A stretch of DNA of 25,285 nt from JAMCXS01 sp964459065. GTDB lineage: Bacteria; Acidobacteriota; Terriglobia; UBA7540. The stretch is taken from the NCBI GenBank assembly GCA_964459065.1, contig CAYWMN010000019.1, positions 1-25,285 on the forward strand, given 5' to 3'. Positions 17,301-24,042 of this stretch are shown one piece after another (within the stretch, counting starts at the first letter, position 1; the number at the start of each line of letters is the position of its first letter). Under the pieces are notes generated by a model. It was not told where the DNA came from. It saw only the letters and a list, made by a program, of their open reading frames with translations, and did no database searches. Position numbers and translations under genes: made by a program.

Positions 17301-17842
17301 GCCGGGTCAATTACTTTTTCAATGCGCGGACCGGGTTCCATTTGGCTTATTGGCACGGACGCTATTCCTCTGAAGAGTATACGCACACGAGGGTGGTCAA
17401 TAACGTGACCGAGACTGCGACGCTGGCCGACCATGACCAGGCGAACGGCGGTTCGATCATTTTTAACCGGACTTTGGTGCAGTCGGACCACTTTTCGCTG
17501 GAAGGCGGGTATGAAGGCGTGATGTACGGGTTTTCCGGCAGCAGCCGGAACGTTTTTCTGGGTTTTTTTACGCCTGCCTTTTACCAGGTACATGAACTGG
17601 TTCCGCGGGTCTATGGAACGCTTTGGGGGCCGTTCGGTTACGACGTGAGCGGCGGAATCGGCATTCAGCAGACGAATCACGGCGGGGCGGTTACGCGCGC
17701 GTGGAACGTCAGCCCCAATCTTTCGATCCGGGTCAGCCGGCACCTACAGCTGATCTTTGGCTATACCCATTACAACACCGCGGAAGCTCTCGGGCCCTTG
17801 CGTGGCAATGCGGTGAGGTTTGTCACTGAATGGCAGTACTAA
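14345..17842 (+). CDS. TPR superhelix plus outer-membrane beta-barrel exporter (PgaA/BcsC/NfrA-like)
   Basis: This 1165-residue protein has a long N-terminal region followed by a signal peptide core (GWVLLLALMLLGIVPGSGS, with probable cleavage near ARAGE). From about residue 55 to 800 it is a long array of TPR units, such as YAEAVTYYARAYRVNPRSN, FPEALKVFQKLVQLNPGN and YDEALTHFNQALAQQPNS. These would form a periplasmic superhelix. The last 350 residues change to beta strands rich in Tyr, Phe, Thr and Gly (LRMYTYGTTIGLRLL, GFHLAYWHGRYSSEEY, LQLIFGYTHYNTAE) and end in VRFVTEWQY. The terminal aromatic is the usual signal for outer-membrane assembly. The layout is that of BcsC and PgaA, which guide a polysaccharide through the periplasm and out of the cell. 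It is the last gene of the operon, 43 bases after the phosphatase-TPR gene. Confidence 0.9.
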   Translation: MMVFNTSVLAAGSHAEGSGFRTERSGRGRGWVLLLALMLLGIVPGSGSLARAGEKQQKLPAMELLQRAHTSFAEGDFPAARKYYLEVLPSFPKNFDILKALGYCFYVTGPKGYAEAVTYYARAYRVNPRSNEVADKLWHCYMVLKQYQEAADVEMKVAQSPGSPAGAWKRAAQAYAKAGKTSQSSAAYQAYLQRAPSDLAARVSLARLDAQDKDYDGAAEQYRLVLAANPNFAPALTGLARILSWQGHLDRSLDLYERVLKYEPNNGEALSGKAYVLLWQKHYRQALSLFRRLRRRYPHDADVQRGMEAARRHIEAEAFATARQSGHVPRLLDYYREQVARNPHDLDALEALAAFSANAQHCNQSIVYGRRALRVSQGSAAAELALARSLRLCRSYREAISYYRQYLEAHPRAGDVLYELGDTLRRARRFPEALKVFQKLVQLNPGNLDAQVGLGQALAATGQYDEALTHFNQALAQQPNSYDALQGKAFVLFWKNDLQQAQRIFEVLAKTNPGDPQNAKALKEIARAEEQAKWEALRPSAKAPPQSWLEFYRKRLAADPHDRAAMKGLAYAESELNNTSAAIEAYRQVLEVYPQDRDSKLELARLLSLNRQYAPSISLYRQVLAEEPDDPVVLGSFGRVYTWAGEPQKALSIYRKLLVQDPTNTAYRLAEAKLEIQLKNYDSARKTLGYLLSEDPENRDARLELARIDIAQKQYEAALSNYDALLRNNPRDPAALLGKARMDYYRGKFVDAQSTATEAVKERPGDFSSVFLLASIEHAQGHRGKTLALLNRADKLSPGDPEVASLRNRTLSESRVTLRTTAAFAREIGPPSGYQGLANEDLRMYTYGTTIGLRLLPKTLSYLSFTSLPTDSPASGRVDSSGNRIPTGITGAAAPYEFLYRQSTRFGPRLTVRAGAGAVQFGPGALVSVPGQALPIRSAEERPTGLVGASFGITQHLSLDVDATRSAITYTPVSTRLGIMRNRLLGRVNYFFNARTGFHLAYWHGRYSSEEYTHTRVVNNVTETATLADHDQANGGSIIFNRTLVQSDHFSLEGGYEGVMYGFSGSSRNVFLGFFTPAFYQVHELVPRVYGTLWGPFGYDVSGGIGIQQTNHGGAVTRAWNVSPNLSIRVSRHLQLIFGYTHYNTAEALGPLRGNAVRFVTEWQY

Positions 17843-17856
17843 AAAGCCTGGATTGA

Positions 17857-17872
17857 GAGGGCGATCGCCCTC
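17857..17872. repeat. 16-base perfect palindrome after the operon
   Basis: GAGGGCGATCGCCCTC reads the same on both strands and contains the octamer GCGATCGC. It lies 14 bases after the exporter stop codon, directly before the terminator hairpin. It may be part of the transcript end or a protein-binding site. Confidence 0.6.
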
Positions 17873-17890
17873 CGCCGCGGATGAGGTCGA

Positions 17891-17928
17891 GCCCCCGCCG
17901 TTCGGTCGGGGGGCGGTTTCATTTCTTT
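17891..17928 (+). terminator. rho-independent terminator of the polysaccharide operon
   Basis: CCCCCGCCG pairs with CGG-T-CGGGGG (one bulged T) around a tight TTCG-like turn, giving a strong GC stem at 17892-17912. A T-rich tail (TTTCATTTCTTT) follows. It closes the five-gene operon and isolates the next gene. Confidence 0.6.
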
Positions 17929-17955
17929 AGGTCCGTTGGTTCTTGAGGGGGCAAA

Positions 17956-18354
17956 ATGAAAAAAAAGAGTTCAGTGGATCAGGCGCTTGGCCGCGTGGCT
18001 TCCTTTCCTTTCCGGGTGCTCTGTTGGGTTATCGACATGTTTCTTCTCGCCGCTCTGTTCGGCTTTGTGATTCTCTTCATCCTCCAGTTTATACACTCGC
18101 CCAAACTGCTCCACTTCAGCGCGGTCGCCGCGCTTAAGCGAGTGGGAAACCCGGTTCTGGCGGAGATCAGTTCCTGGGTCGGGATGGATTGGCCAGCCAA
18201 ATTGGACTTCAGCTTTATTCCCATCGTGATGGCCTTTCTCACCTGGCTGGTTAAGATTGTGGTTGATGGGATATTTCTAAAGGGCGGGGGGCTTTTCGCG
18301 AGAATCGGCAAGACCTTTGAGCCTCCCACCCATCGGCGAGTCCGTTCGTCGTAA
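17956..18354 (+). CDS. small integral membrane protein of unknown function
   Basis: This 132-residue protein has a basic N-terminus (MKKKSS), a hydrophobic stretch at about 22-46 (VLCWVIDMFLLAALFGFVILFILQF) and another at about 88-106 (FIPIVMAFLTWLVKIVVDGIF). An amphipathic loop lies between them, and the tail is basic. I recognise no family. A GAGGGGG ribosome site sits four bases before the ATG, and a terminator precedes it, so it is probably its own transcript rather than part of the polysaccharide operon. No partner is evident. It converges on the KduD-like gene. Confidence 0.7.
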   Translation: MKKKSSVDQALGRVASFPFRVLCWVIDMFLLAALFGFVILFILQFIHSPKLLHFSAVAALKRVGNPVLAEISSWVGMDWPAKLDFSFIPIVMAFLTWLVKIVVDGIFLKGGGLFARIGKTFEPPTHRRVRSS

Positions 18355-18369
18355 GGGCGCCAAGTTTTA

Positions 18370-18398
18370 AGGAGCCGGATAAGCGGGTTCCGGCCTTA
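18370..18398. terminator. candidate bidirectional terminator between converging genes
   Basis: GCCGG (18374-18378) and CCGGC (18390-18394) form a hairpin flanked by AAGG and CTT. TTTTAA lies on the left, which would serve minus-strand transcripts. It fills the 41-base gap between two converging stop codons, one of which it touches. The stem is short, so support is moderate at best. Confidence 0.35.
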
Positions 18399-19175
18399 CT
18401 CACCGATCCCCTGGGAAATGAAGCCGCCGTCCACGGGAATATGGATCCCGGTGACGAAGCTCGCCGAGTCCGACGCCAAAAAGATGGCCGCCCCTTTGAT
18501 TTCTTCCGGCTGGCCGAAGCGTTTCATCGGGGTATGGGAAAGGATAGAAGTTTTGCGCGCAGGCTGGTTGATGATTTCCCTGTTCAGATCGGTTTCAAAA
18601 ACACCCGGGGCGATCGCGTTGACGGTGATGTTGTACCTGGCCCATTCGGCGGCCAGGCAGCGGGTTACCTGGGCGATGGCTCCTTTGCTGGCGGCGTAGG
18701 GAGTTACTTCGTGGGCGCTCAGGAATGAGGAGAGGGACCCGATGTTGATGATCCGGCCGTAATTCTGCTCCTTCATGATACGGCCAACCATCTGGCAGGC
18801 ATTCCAGGTTCCTTTCAGGTTGACATCCATGACCCGGTCCCATTGGTCCTCGGTGACTTCCAGGGAAGGGACGCGCATCGTGACCCCTGCCGAATTCACC
18901 AGGATATCAATGCGGCCCATTTCCTGGAGCATTCTGTCGATGACGGCCTGAATCTGTTCTCTTACCGTTACGTCCGCAGTGATTTCAAAGGTCTGTTTGC
19001 CCAACGCTTTGATTTCCGCCGCGGTTTTGCGGACTTCCTCCGCCCGGCGTCCTACCGGAATCACATGGGCGCCGGCTTCCGCAAACCCGAGGGCAATGGA
19101 TTTTCCCAACCCGCTGGTTCCGCCAAAAACCAGAGCATTCTTCCCTTCCAGGCTGAGTTTCTTATAGTAGGACAA
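18396..19175 (-). CDS. SDR-family dehydrogenase, KduD/gluconate 5-dehydrogenase-like
   Basis: This 259-residue cytoplasmic NAD(P)-dependent oxidoreductase has a Rossmann motif (GGTSGLG, residues 18-24), R43-R44 after strand two, NSAG (94-97) and the catalytic S147, Y160 and K164 (YAASK). The C-terminal blocks TVNAIAPGVFETDL and VTGIHIPVDGG complete the pattern. The opening YKKLSLEGKNALVFGG and the overall pattern resemble KduD and gluconate 5-dehydrogenase enzymes acting on 2-keto-3-deoxy or keto-sugar acids. I chose the TTG codon at 19175 because AGGAG lies six bases before it; no ATG is available between there and a poor upstream start at 19238. The neighbours are other sugar-acid enzymes. 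The exact substrate cannot be read from sequence. Confidence 0.88.
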   Translation of the reverse strand: MSYYKKLSLEGKNALVFGGTSGLGKSIALGFAEAGAHVIPVGRRAEEVRKTAAEIKALGKQTFEITADVTVREQIQAVIDRMLQEMGRIDILVNSAGVTMRVPSLEVTEDQWDRVMDVNLKGTWNACQMVGRIMKEQNYGRIINIGSLSSFLSAHEVTPYAASKGAIAQVTRCLAAEWARYNITVNAIAPGVFETDLNREIINQPARKTSILSHTPMKRFGQPEEIKGAAIFLASDSASFVTGIHIPVDGGFISQGIGE

Positions 19176-19181
19176 GTGTTT

Positions 19182-19186
19182 CTCCT
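19182..19186 (-). promoter_or_regulatory. ribosome binding site supporting a TTG start
   Basis: AGGAG on the minus strand lies six bases before the TTG at 19175. It decides the start of the KduD-like gene. Confidence 0.65.
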
Positions 19187-19308
19187 CAAGATTGAAGTGC
19201 AATCCGCCATCGTAGCATCCGCGCTGAAAAGGAGGCAAGCGAGGACCGCGGCCGCTTGCACCGCCGCTCGTCGGGATGCTAGTCTTTCTTTGTCAGCGGT
19301 TACAAGGA

Positions 19309-19338
19309 TTGTGGCGGACCTTCCGGGGCGCTTATGCT
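19309..19338 (+). promoter_or_regulatory. candidate sigma-70 promoter for the mannonate-oxidoreductase/larA-like pair
   Basis: TTGTGG (19309-19314) and TATGCT (19333-19338) are 18 bases apart, in the gap between two divergent SDR genes. Just downstream, GTGC (19342-19345) and GCAC (19353-19356) form a small inverted repeat that could be an operator. This rests on pattern match only. Confidence 0.35.
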
Positions 19339-19389
19339 AAAGTGCTCATGCTGCACACTTCTAGGAAAACGACAGGAGGTTGGACCTGA

Positions 19390-20223
19390 ATGGATTTTGA
19401 GCAAGTGACCCAGCAGTACAATTTTGAAGGACAAACGGTCGTGATTACCGGGGGCGCGGGGATTCTGGGAGGCGAGATCGCGGGCGCTCTGGCGGGATGC
19501 GGAGCCAACGTCGCCATCCTCGATCTTAACCTGGACCCGGCCCAGCGCATTCTGGAACGGCTGGGGCCGCGAGCAAGCCAGGTGCTGACCCACCAAACCA
19601 ATGTTCTGGATTTGGAAAGTTTGCAGCAGGCTTCCCAGGCTGTGCTCGATAAGTTTGGCCGGGTTGATTGCCTGGTGAACGCGGCGGGAGGCAACAAGCC
19701 CCAGGCGACAACAAGCCCGGACCTTTCCTTTTTTAACTTGCCGGCGGATGCTTTGCGGTGGGTTTTTGACCTGAATATTCTCGGGACCATTCTTCCTTCT
19801 CAGGTGTTTGGCAAGGTGATGGCGGAGAAGAAGGAAGGAGTTGTTTTGAACATTTCTTCCATGAACGCTTTTCGCCCCTTGACCCGAATTCCGGCCTACT
19901 CGGCGGCCAAAGCCGGTGTCAGCAACTTTACGCAGTGGCTGGCGGTGCATATGGCCCAGGTTTATTCGCCGAAGATTCGCGTGAATGCCATCGCGCCGGG
20001 ATTCTTTCTGACGCAGCAGAACAGGTTTCTGCTGACCGATGAAAAGACCGGGGGGCTGACCGCCCGCGGCCAGTCGATTATCGATCACACTCCCGCCGGG
20101 CGATTCGGCAAGCCGGAGGATTTGTTCGGAACGGTTTTGTGGCTTCTATCGCCCGCCTCGGCCTTTATTACCGGTGTGATTGTGCCGATTGACGGCGGCT
20201 TTGCAGCCTACAGTGGAGTCTGA
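19390..20223 (+). CDS. SDR-family D-mannonate/fructuronate oxidoreductase-like enzyme
   Basis: This 277-residue cytoplasmic SDR has GGAGILG (21-27), an acidic residue after strand two (ILDLNL, D45) that favours NAD, NAAG (97-100), and catalytic S157, Y170 and K174 (YSAAK). The tail VNAIAPGFFLTQQNRFLLTD followed by HTPAGRFGKPEDL and ITGVIVPIDGGFAAYSGV closely fits the SDR proteins annotated as D-mannonate oxidoreductase, which interconvert fructuronate and mannonate in hexuronate breakdown. GGAGG lies 10 bases before the ATG, a slightly long spacing. It is followed 60 bases on by the larA-like gene and probably shares a transcript with it. The family is certain; the substrate is inferred from similarity and from the UxaE neighbour. 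Confidence 0.85.
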   Translation: MDFEQVTQQYNFEGQTVVITGGAGILGGEIAGALAGCGANVAILDLNLDPAQRILERLGPRASQVLTHQTNVLDLESLQQASQAVLDKFGRVDCLVNAAGGNKPQATTSPDLSFFNLPADALRWVFDLNILGTILPSQVFGKVMAEKKEGVVLNISSMNAFRPLTRIPAYSAAKAGVSNFTQWLAVHMAQVYSPKIRVNAIAPGFFLTQQNRFLLTDEKTGGLTARGQSIIDHTPAGRFGKPEDLFGTVLWLLSPASAFITGVIVPIDGGFAAYSGV

Positions 20224-20283
20224 TCACGGAGCGAAGCGGGAACTTAAGCTTAAGAGCGGCGAAGACCTGCAGGGAGGAAACCC

Positions 20284-21534
20284 ATGGTAATTGGAGAAGG
20301 ATACGCGGACCGTTATTTAACCAACGATGAAGTTTGCCGCATTGTCCAAAAAGGTCTGGGTTCGCTCGACCTTGACGGCAAGCGCGTGCTGGTGATCATT
20401 CCTGACGGTACCCGCACCATGCCCGGCCCGCTGATGTTTGATTTGTTCGAGAAGCAGCTTGGTGCCCGCGCGGCAGCCCTTGACTACCTGGTGGCGCTGG
20501 GGACGCATCCGATGATGAGCGACGAGCAGCTCAGCAAGCTGGTGGGCCGGCCCGTAAAAGACGGGCAGGCCGGCAAAAGCCATATCTTTAACCATCACTG
20601 GGAAGACCCCGCAAACTTCCTGACGCTCGGCGTCATCCCGGCCTCGGAGGTCTCTCAAATCACCGGTGGTCTGCTGGCCGAAGAGATTCCCGTCCGGCTC
20701 AATAAGATGATTCTCGACTACGACCAGCTGATTATTTGCGGACCGGTTTTCCCTCATGAAGTTGTCGGCTTTTCGGGCGGTACCAAATATTTCTTCCCGG
20801 GGATCGGTGGCTCGGAAATCATCAACCGGACGCACTGGGTTGGCGCGCTCATGACCAACTTCCGGGTCATTGGTTCCGGATATACGCCGGTCCGAGCCCT
20901 CATCGACCGGGCTGTTGGTTTCATCGACCGGCCCATGGCCTGCTTTGCCCTGGTGGTGACGCATGAGGGTGTGGCGGGAGTCTATTTTGGCACGCCGCAG
21001 GAAGCCTGGAAGCCCGCTTCTGAGCTTTCGGCCCAAAAGCACATCGTTTACGTCAACAAACCCTTCCGGCGCGTTCTCTCCGTCATGCCCAAGCTCTATG
21101 ACGATTTATGGACCGGTGCGAAAGGGATGTACAAGATGGAACCGGCCGTAGCGGACGGCGGCGAAGTCGTCATCTACGCGCCTCACATCACCGAAGTCAG
21201 CTACACGCACGGCAAGTTGATTGAAGAGATCGGTTATCACTGCCGCGATTATTTTCTCGCCCAGTGGGACAAGTTCAAGAGTTATCCCGGCGGCGTGCTG
21301 GCGCATGCGACGCACGCCAAAGGGCTCGGCACCTACGATGCAGCGACCGGCAAAGAAACGCCGCGGATTCAGGTGACGCTTGCGACCGGCATCTCGCGCG
21401 AGCGGTGCGAGCGCATCAACCTGGGGTACCTCGATCCAGCCACCGTCCACCCGGAAGAATGGGCGGGCAGGGAAGACGAGGGCATCCTGATGGTGCCCCG
21501 CGCGGGCGAGATGCTCTATCGCGTTCAGCAGTAA
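20284..21534 (+). CDS. LarA-family nickel-pincer-nucleotide racemase/epimerase
   Basis: This 416-residue cytoplasmic protein is of the LarA (DUF2088) family, which racemises or epimerises 2-hydroxy acids with a covalently bound nickel-pincer cofactor. The expected landmarks are present: D-G-T-R-T-M-P (D41, T43, R44), ALGTHPMM (H75), FNHHWED (H104), GPVFPHEVVGFSGGTKYFFPG (H158 and cofactor-anchoring K168), and NRTHW (H184). It is therefore probably active. The LarA superfamily also includes malate, 2-hydroxyglutarate and gluconate racemases or epimerases. Next to sugar-acid SDRs, an aldonate such as gluconate or mannonate is a more likely substrate than lactate. GGGAGG lies six bases before the ATG. 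The cofactor genes larB, larC and larE are not in the window and must be elsewhere if it works as proposed. Confidence 0.88.
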   Translation: MVIGEGYADRYLTNDEVCRIVQKGLGSLDLDGKRVLVIIPDGTRTMPGPLMFDLFEKQLGARAAALDYLVALGTHPMMSDEQLSKLVGRPVKDGQAGKSHIFNHHWEDPANFLTLGVIPASEVSQITGGLLAEEIPVRLNKMILDYDQLIICGPVFPHEVVGFSGGTKYFFPGIGGSEIINRTHWVGALMTNFRVIGSGYTPVRALIDRAVGFIDRPMACFALVVTHEGVAGVYFGTPQEAWKPASELSAQKHIVYVNKPFRRVLSVMPKLYDDLWTGAKGMYKMEPAVADGGEVVIYAPHITEVSYTHGKLIEEIGYHCRDYFLAQWDKFKSYPGGVLAHATHAKGLGTYDAATGKETPRIQVTLATGISRERCERINLGYLDPATVHPEEWAGREDEGILMVPRAGEMLYRVQQ

Positions 21535-21573
21535 AGAAACGCCGAGAAACGCCAGGCCGCCGTTGCCGGGGCC

Positions 21574-23463
21574 TCAGCCGCGCAAGTGCTCAGCCAGCCA
21601 GACCACGTAACGGCTGTTCCGGTTCCTGACTTCCTGCAGCAACTGTTCGGGCAGCTCATCGATCTTCTCTTTGAAGAACCGGTGGTCTCCATCCGGGGAC
21701 TTGGAATCGCGTGTGCCGACGATGTTCCCCAGCCAGAAAACCAGAAAGAGATTCCCGTCAACGCGCCCTCTTGCGGAGTCACCCAGGTAATAGGCCAGCC
21801 CCATTTCCCGGTATTTGGCAGCCAGTTCGCTTTCATGGCCAAAGGCGTCGGCGGCCGCGAACTCCTCTGTCCGGTCCGCCATCCGCTCGAACAGCTGCCG
21901 CCATCGCGAACCCTTGGGCTGGCTTGCCATCACGTCGAAAAGTTGCAGCTGGAGCTCGCCGGAGATTTTGTAGTTCACCCGCCCTGCCGTCGCTTTTCCG
22001 ATCCTTTCCAGAACCTCCGCCTGCTTGCCGCTGCCCGAGTGGATGCTCAGCGTGGTATCAAAATGCTTGGCCACGGCGGCCAGTTCAAAGACACGCGCGG
22101 CAAGTTCTTCCAGAGGCTTGCCCTGGAAATCCATTTCGACCCGCTCGCAAAGTTCCGGCCACATCTTGCCGTGGCAGTAATCGCCGAGTCCCACGCCGTT
22201 CTCGGCGGAGGTCTCCATTGCCACCGGATACGCCTGGCGCTTCTTAAAGCCCAGGTTCGGAGGGCAAAGCTGGGCGGGCCGTCCACGCTCTTTCAGCCAG
22301 TGCATGTAAAACAACAGTTCCTTGGCTGTCGTCAGCGTTGCCGCCTCGTCAATCGAAGGTTCGAAATCGAAGCCGCCGGCCAGATTCTCTTCTTCCTTCG
22401 CCCGGACAATGGCGTCAAAGAGTTCCTCGTTGAGTTTGAGGCTCTGCCCGAACTTTACGGCCAGCCGCACCACTTCTTCCTCGGTAAAGTTGTACGACTT
22501 TTCACCGATCGGATAAGGTTTGGAGAATTCCCCCAAAATCCATATTTGCTCGTCTTCGGACAGCACCTGCTTAAATCTCGCCCGCACTTCGGATTCGCTC
22601 CAGGGCTGCGGATGGCGCAGGTCTGCCTGAAGTTCGAACAGTCGGGAAGTGTCCGTGGTGAATTTTGTGTAACCCACCGCATGCCCGATGGCCGTTTTGA
22701 CGGCTTCAACGGACTGCTGAATTTCTTCCGGCGTATTTCCGGAGACGATAAAGTGGTCGGCTTCGGCCGTGTAACCTTCCCGCCAACCGGAGCGGATGGC
22801 TGCCCAAAGTCCGGCGTGGTACAGATGCCGGATGGAGACGCGCGTGTGGCCGATGGCTGTGGGGTTTTCCCCGTCGCGTGCGCTCAGTGCTTCGTCGGTG
22901 GTCATCTCCCGCGTAGCGGAAAGCTGAACCGTGGAGGCCATGTTGACGTGCAACTCTTCCAGGATGGTCCGGTAGGCGTCAAAGACGGCGGGCAGGCTGA
23001 TTTCCGGGTGCCGGTTGCCGGCGGCAATGGCCGGCTGGGACCGCTGCGGCCGCGGGAGGAAGTCGGGGTTGACCCACTTGGCGAAGGCCCGGATGTTTTC
23101 ACGATCGCGCGTGGAAAAAGGGAAAAAATTCAGCAGATACGCTTGGCCCTTTACCTGAAGCGGCGTACTGCCGAATGGCTTTTGGAAGAATTCACTGGCT
23201 GGGGACGCCTCGGGCGCCACCTGCATCAGCAGGGGAACAGTTGTTCCGCCGGCGAGCGCGTCAGCGGCCAGATAGTAATTGGTTTCGTGGTTCGGATCCT
23301 GCTCGAGTGAGCCGGAGAAAGGCTTTAGGCTGGATAAATTCAGATCGGCGAATTGCTCGGCGAGGCGCGCGCGGAGCGGGTCGTTGAGAGTCTGGCCTGC
23401 GGCCTCCTGGATGATTCGTTCGGCGATTGCTTTGGCTTCTTCTGCTTTGAACTGCGGTCCCAT
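21574..23463 (-). CDS. uxaE: tagaturonate/fructuronate epimerase family protein (UxaE-like)
   Basis: This 629-residue soluble protein matches what I know of the UxaE family, which interconverts D-tagaturonate and D-fructuronate, linking galacturonate and glucuronate breakdown. Characteristic blocks are YLLNFFPFSTRDRENIRAFA near residue 110, GFDFEPSIDEAA near 370, and TTLSIHSGSGKQAEV near 490, with GRVNYKISGELQLQLFD after it. Late sections carry AYYLGDSARG and NRNSRYVVWLAEHL. Several His and acidic residues are candidates for metal binding, but I cannot fix them without an alignment. AGGAG lies four bases before the ATG at 23463. It converges on the larA-like gene, and the mannonate-oxidoreductase-like SDR supports a hexuronate pathway. 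Family assignment is fairly sure; activity is inferred. Confidence 0.75.
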   Translation of the reverse strand: MGPQFKAEEAKAIAERIIQEAAGQTLNDPLRARLAEQFADLNLSSLKPFSGSLEQDPNHETNYYLAADALAGGTTVPLLMQVAPEASPASEFFQKPFGSTPLQVKGQAYLLNFFPFSTRDRENIRAFAKWVNPDFLPRPQRSQPAIAAGNRHPEISLPAVFDAYRTILEELHVNMASTVQLSATREMTTDEALSARDGENPTAIGHTRVSIRHLYHAGLWAAIRSGWREGYTAEADHFIVSGNTPEEIQQSVEAVKTAIGHAVGYTKFTTDTSRLFELQADLRHPQPWSESEVRARFKQVLSEDEQIWILGEFSKPYPIGEKSYNFTEEEVVRLAVKFGQSLKLNEELFDAIVRAKEEENLAGGFDFEPSIDEAATLTTAKELLFYMHWLKERGRPAQLCPPNLGFKKRQAYPVAMETSAENGVGLGDYCHGKMWPELCERVEMDFQGKPLEELAARVFELAAVAKHFDTTLSIHSGSGKQAEVLERIGKATAGRVNYKISGELQLQLFDVMASQPKGSRWRQLFERMADRTEEFAAADAFGHESELAAKYREMGLAYYLGDSARGRVDGNLFLVFWLGNIVGTRDSKSPDGDHRFFKEKIDELPEQLLQEVRNRNSRYVVWLAEHLRG

Positions 23464-23526
23464 AGTTCTCCTGTGTGATGATGGATTTAAATGATCTCCT
23501 AACGGCGAGGGCAGGGGGGCCAGGTT

Positions 23527-24027
23527 TTAAATCTTCGGATGTCCGGTCCGTCCCTGTGCCTGGTCGATGGCGTGGGCGAGGAGCCCGATGATGCTTTCGA
23601 GGGACTCCTGTGCTCCGCGTGGGCTGCCCGGCAGGTTGACAATCAGTTTGCCTTTTCGCACTCCAACCACGCTGCGCGACAAGGCTGCCCGGGGCGTCTT
23701 CTTCATGCCTTCGGCGCGCATCAGCTCGGCAAGCCCCGGCACTTCCCTGGTGATTACGGCGCGCGTGGCTTCAGGCGTTACGTCCCGCGGGCCAAGGCCC
23801 GTGCCTCCCGTTGTAAAGACGGCATCGCAATCGTCGCCTTCGGTCCAATCTTTCAGGCGCTCCCGGATCTGCTCTTCCTCATCAGGAAGGATGTCGAGCG
23901 CCGCTACTTGCCATCCCTGTGACTCAAGAATTTTCCGCACGGCGATGCCCGAGGCGTCCTGGCTCCGGCCCTCGGCCGTCCGGTCACTCAGGACAAGAAT
24001 TTTGGCGCGCAGCGAATTCGGCGTCAT
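23527..24027 (-). CDS. molybdopterin adenylyltransferase family protein (MogA/MoaB type)
   Basis: This 166-residue cytoplasmic protein belongs to the MoCF-binding family. It activates molybdopterin by adenylylation before molybdate insertion. Visible marks are ILVLSDRTAEG with the DASG that follows, the loop TTGGTGLGPRDVTPEAT (about 72-88) and IVNLPGSPRGA (about 129-139). MogA and MoaB share these and cannot be separated with certainty here; the length fits either. The start codon lies 15 bases after the stop of the upstream response-regulator gene, with only a weak ribosome site, so translation is probably coupled. moaC two genes upstream on the same strand supports a cofactor role. Confidence 0.9.
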   Translation of the reverse strand: MTPNSLRAKILVLSDRTAEGRSQDASGIAVRKILESQGWQVAALDILPDEEEQIRERLKDWTEGDDCDAVFTTGGTGLGPRDVTPEATRAVITREVPGLAELMRAEGMKKTPRAALSRSVVGVRKGKLIVNLPGSPRGAQESLESIIGLLAHAIDQAQGRTGHPKI

Positions 24028-24042
24028 CGTTTTGCCGCCCGG

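Noticed and set aside
16313..17743. 476-codon minus-strand frame opposite the exporter
   Set aside because: The product is rich in Arg, Pro and Gln, typical of antisense translation. The plus strand clearly encodes TPRs and a barrel.
21586..23310. 574-codon open frame on the plus strand opposite the UxaE-like gene
   Set aside because: It is a shadow of a well-supported family member on the other strand, has no ribosome site and its protein resembles no family. GC-rich codon use keeps the antisense frame open.
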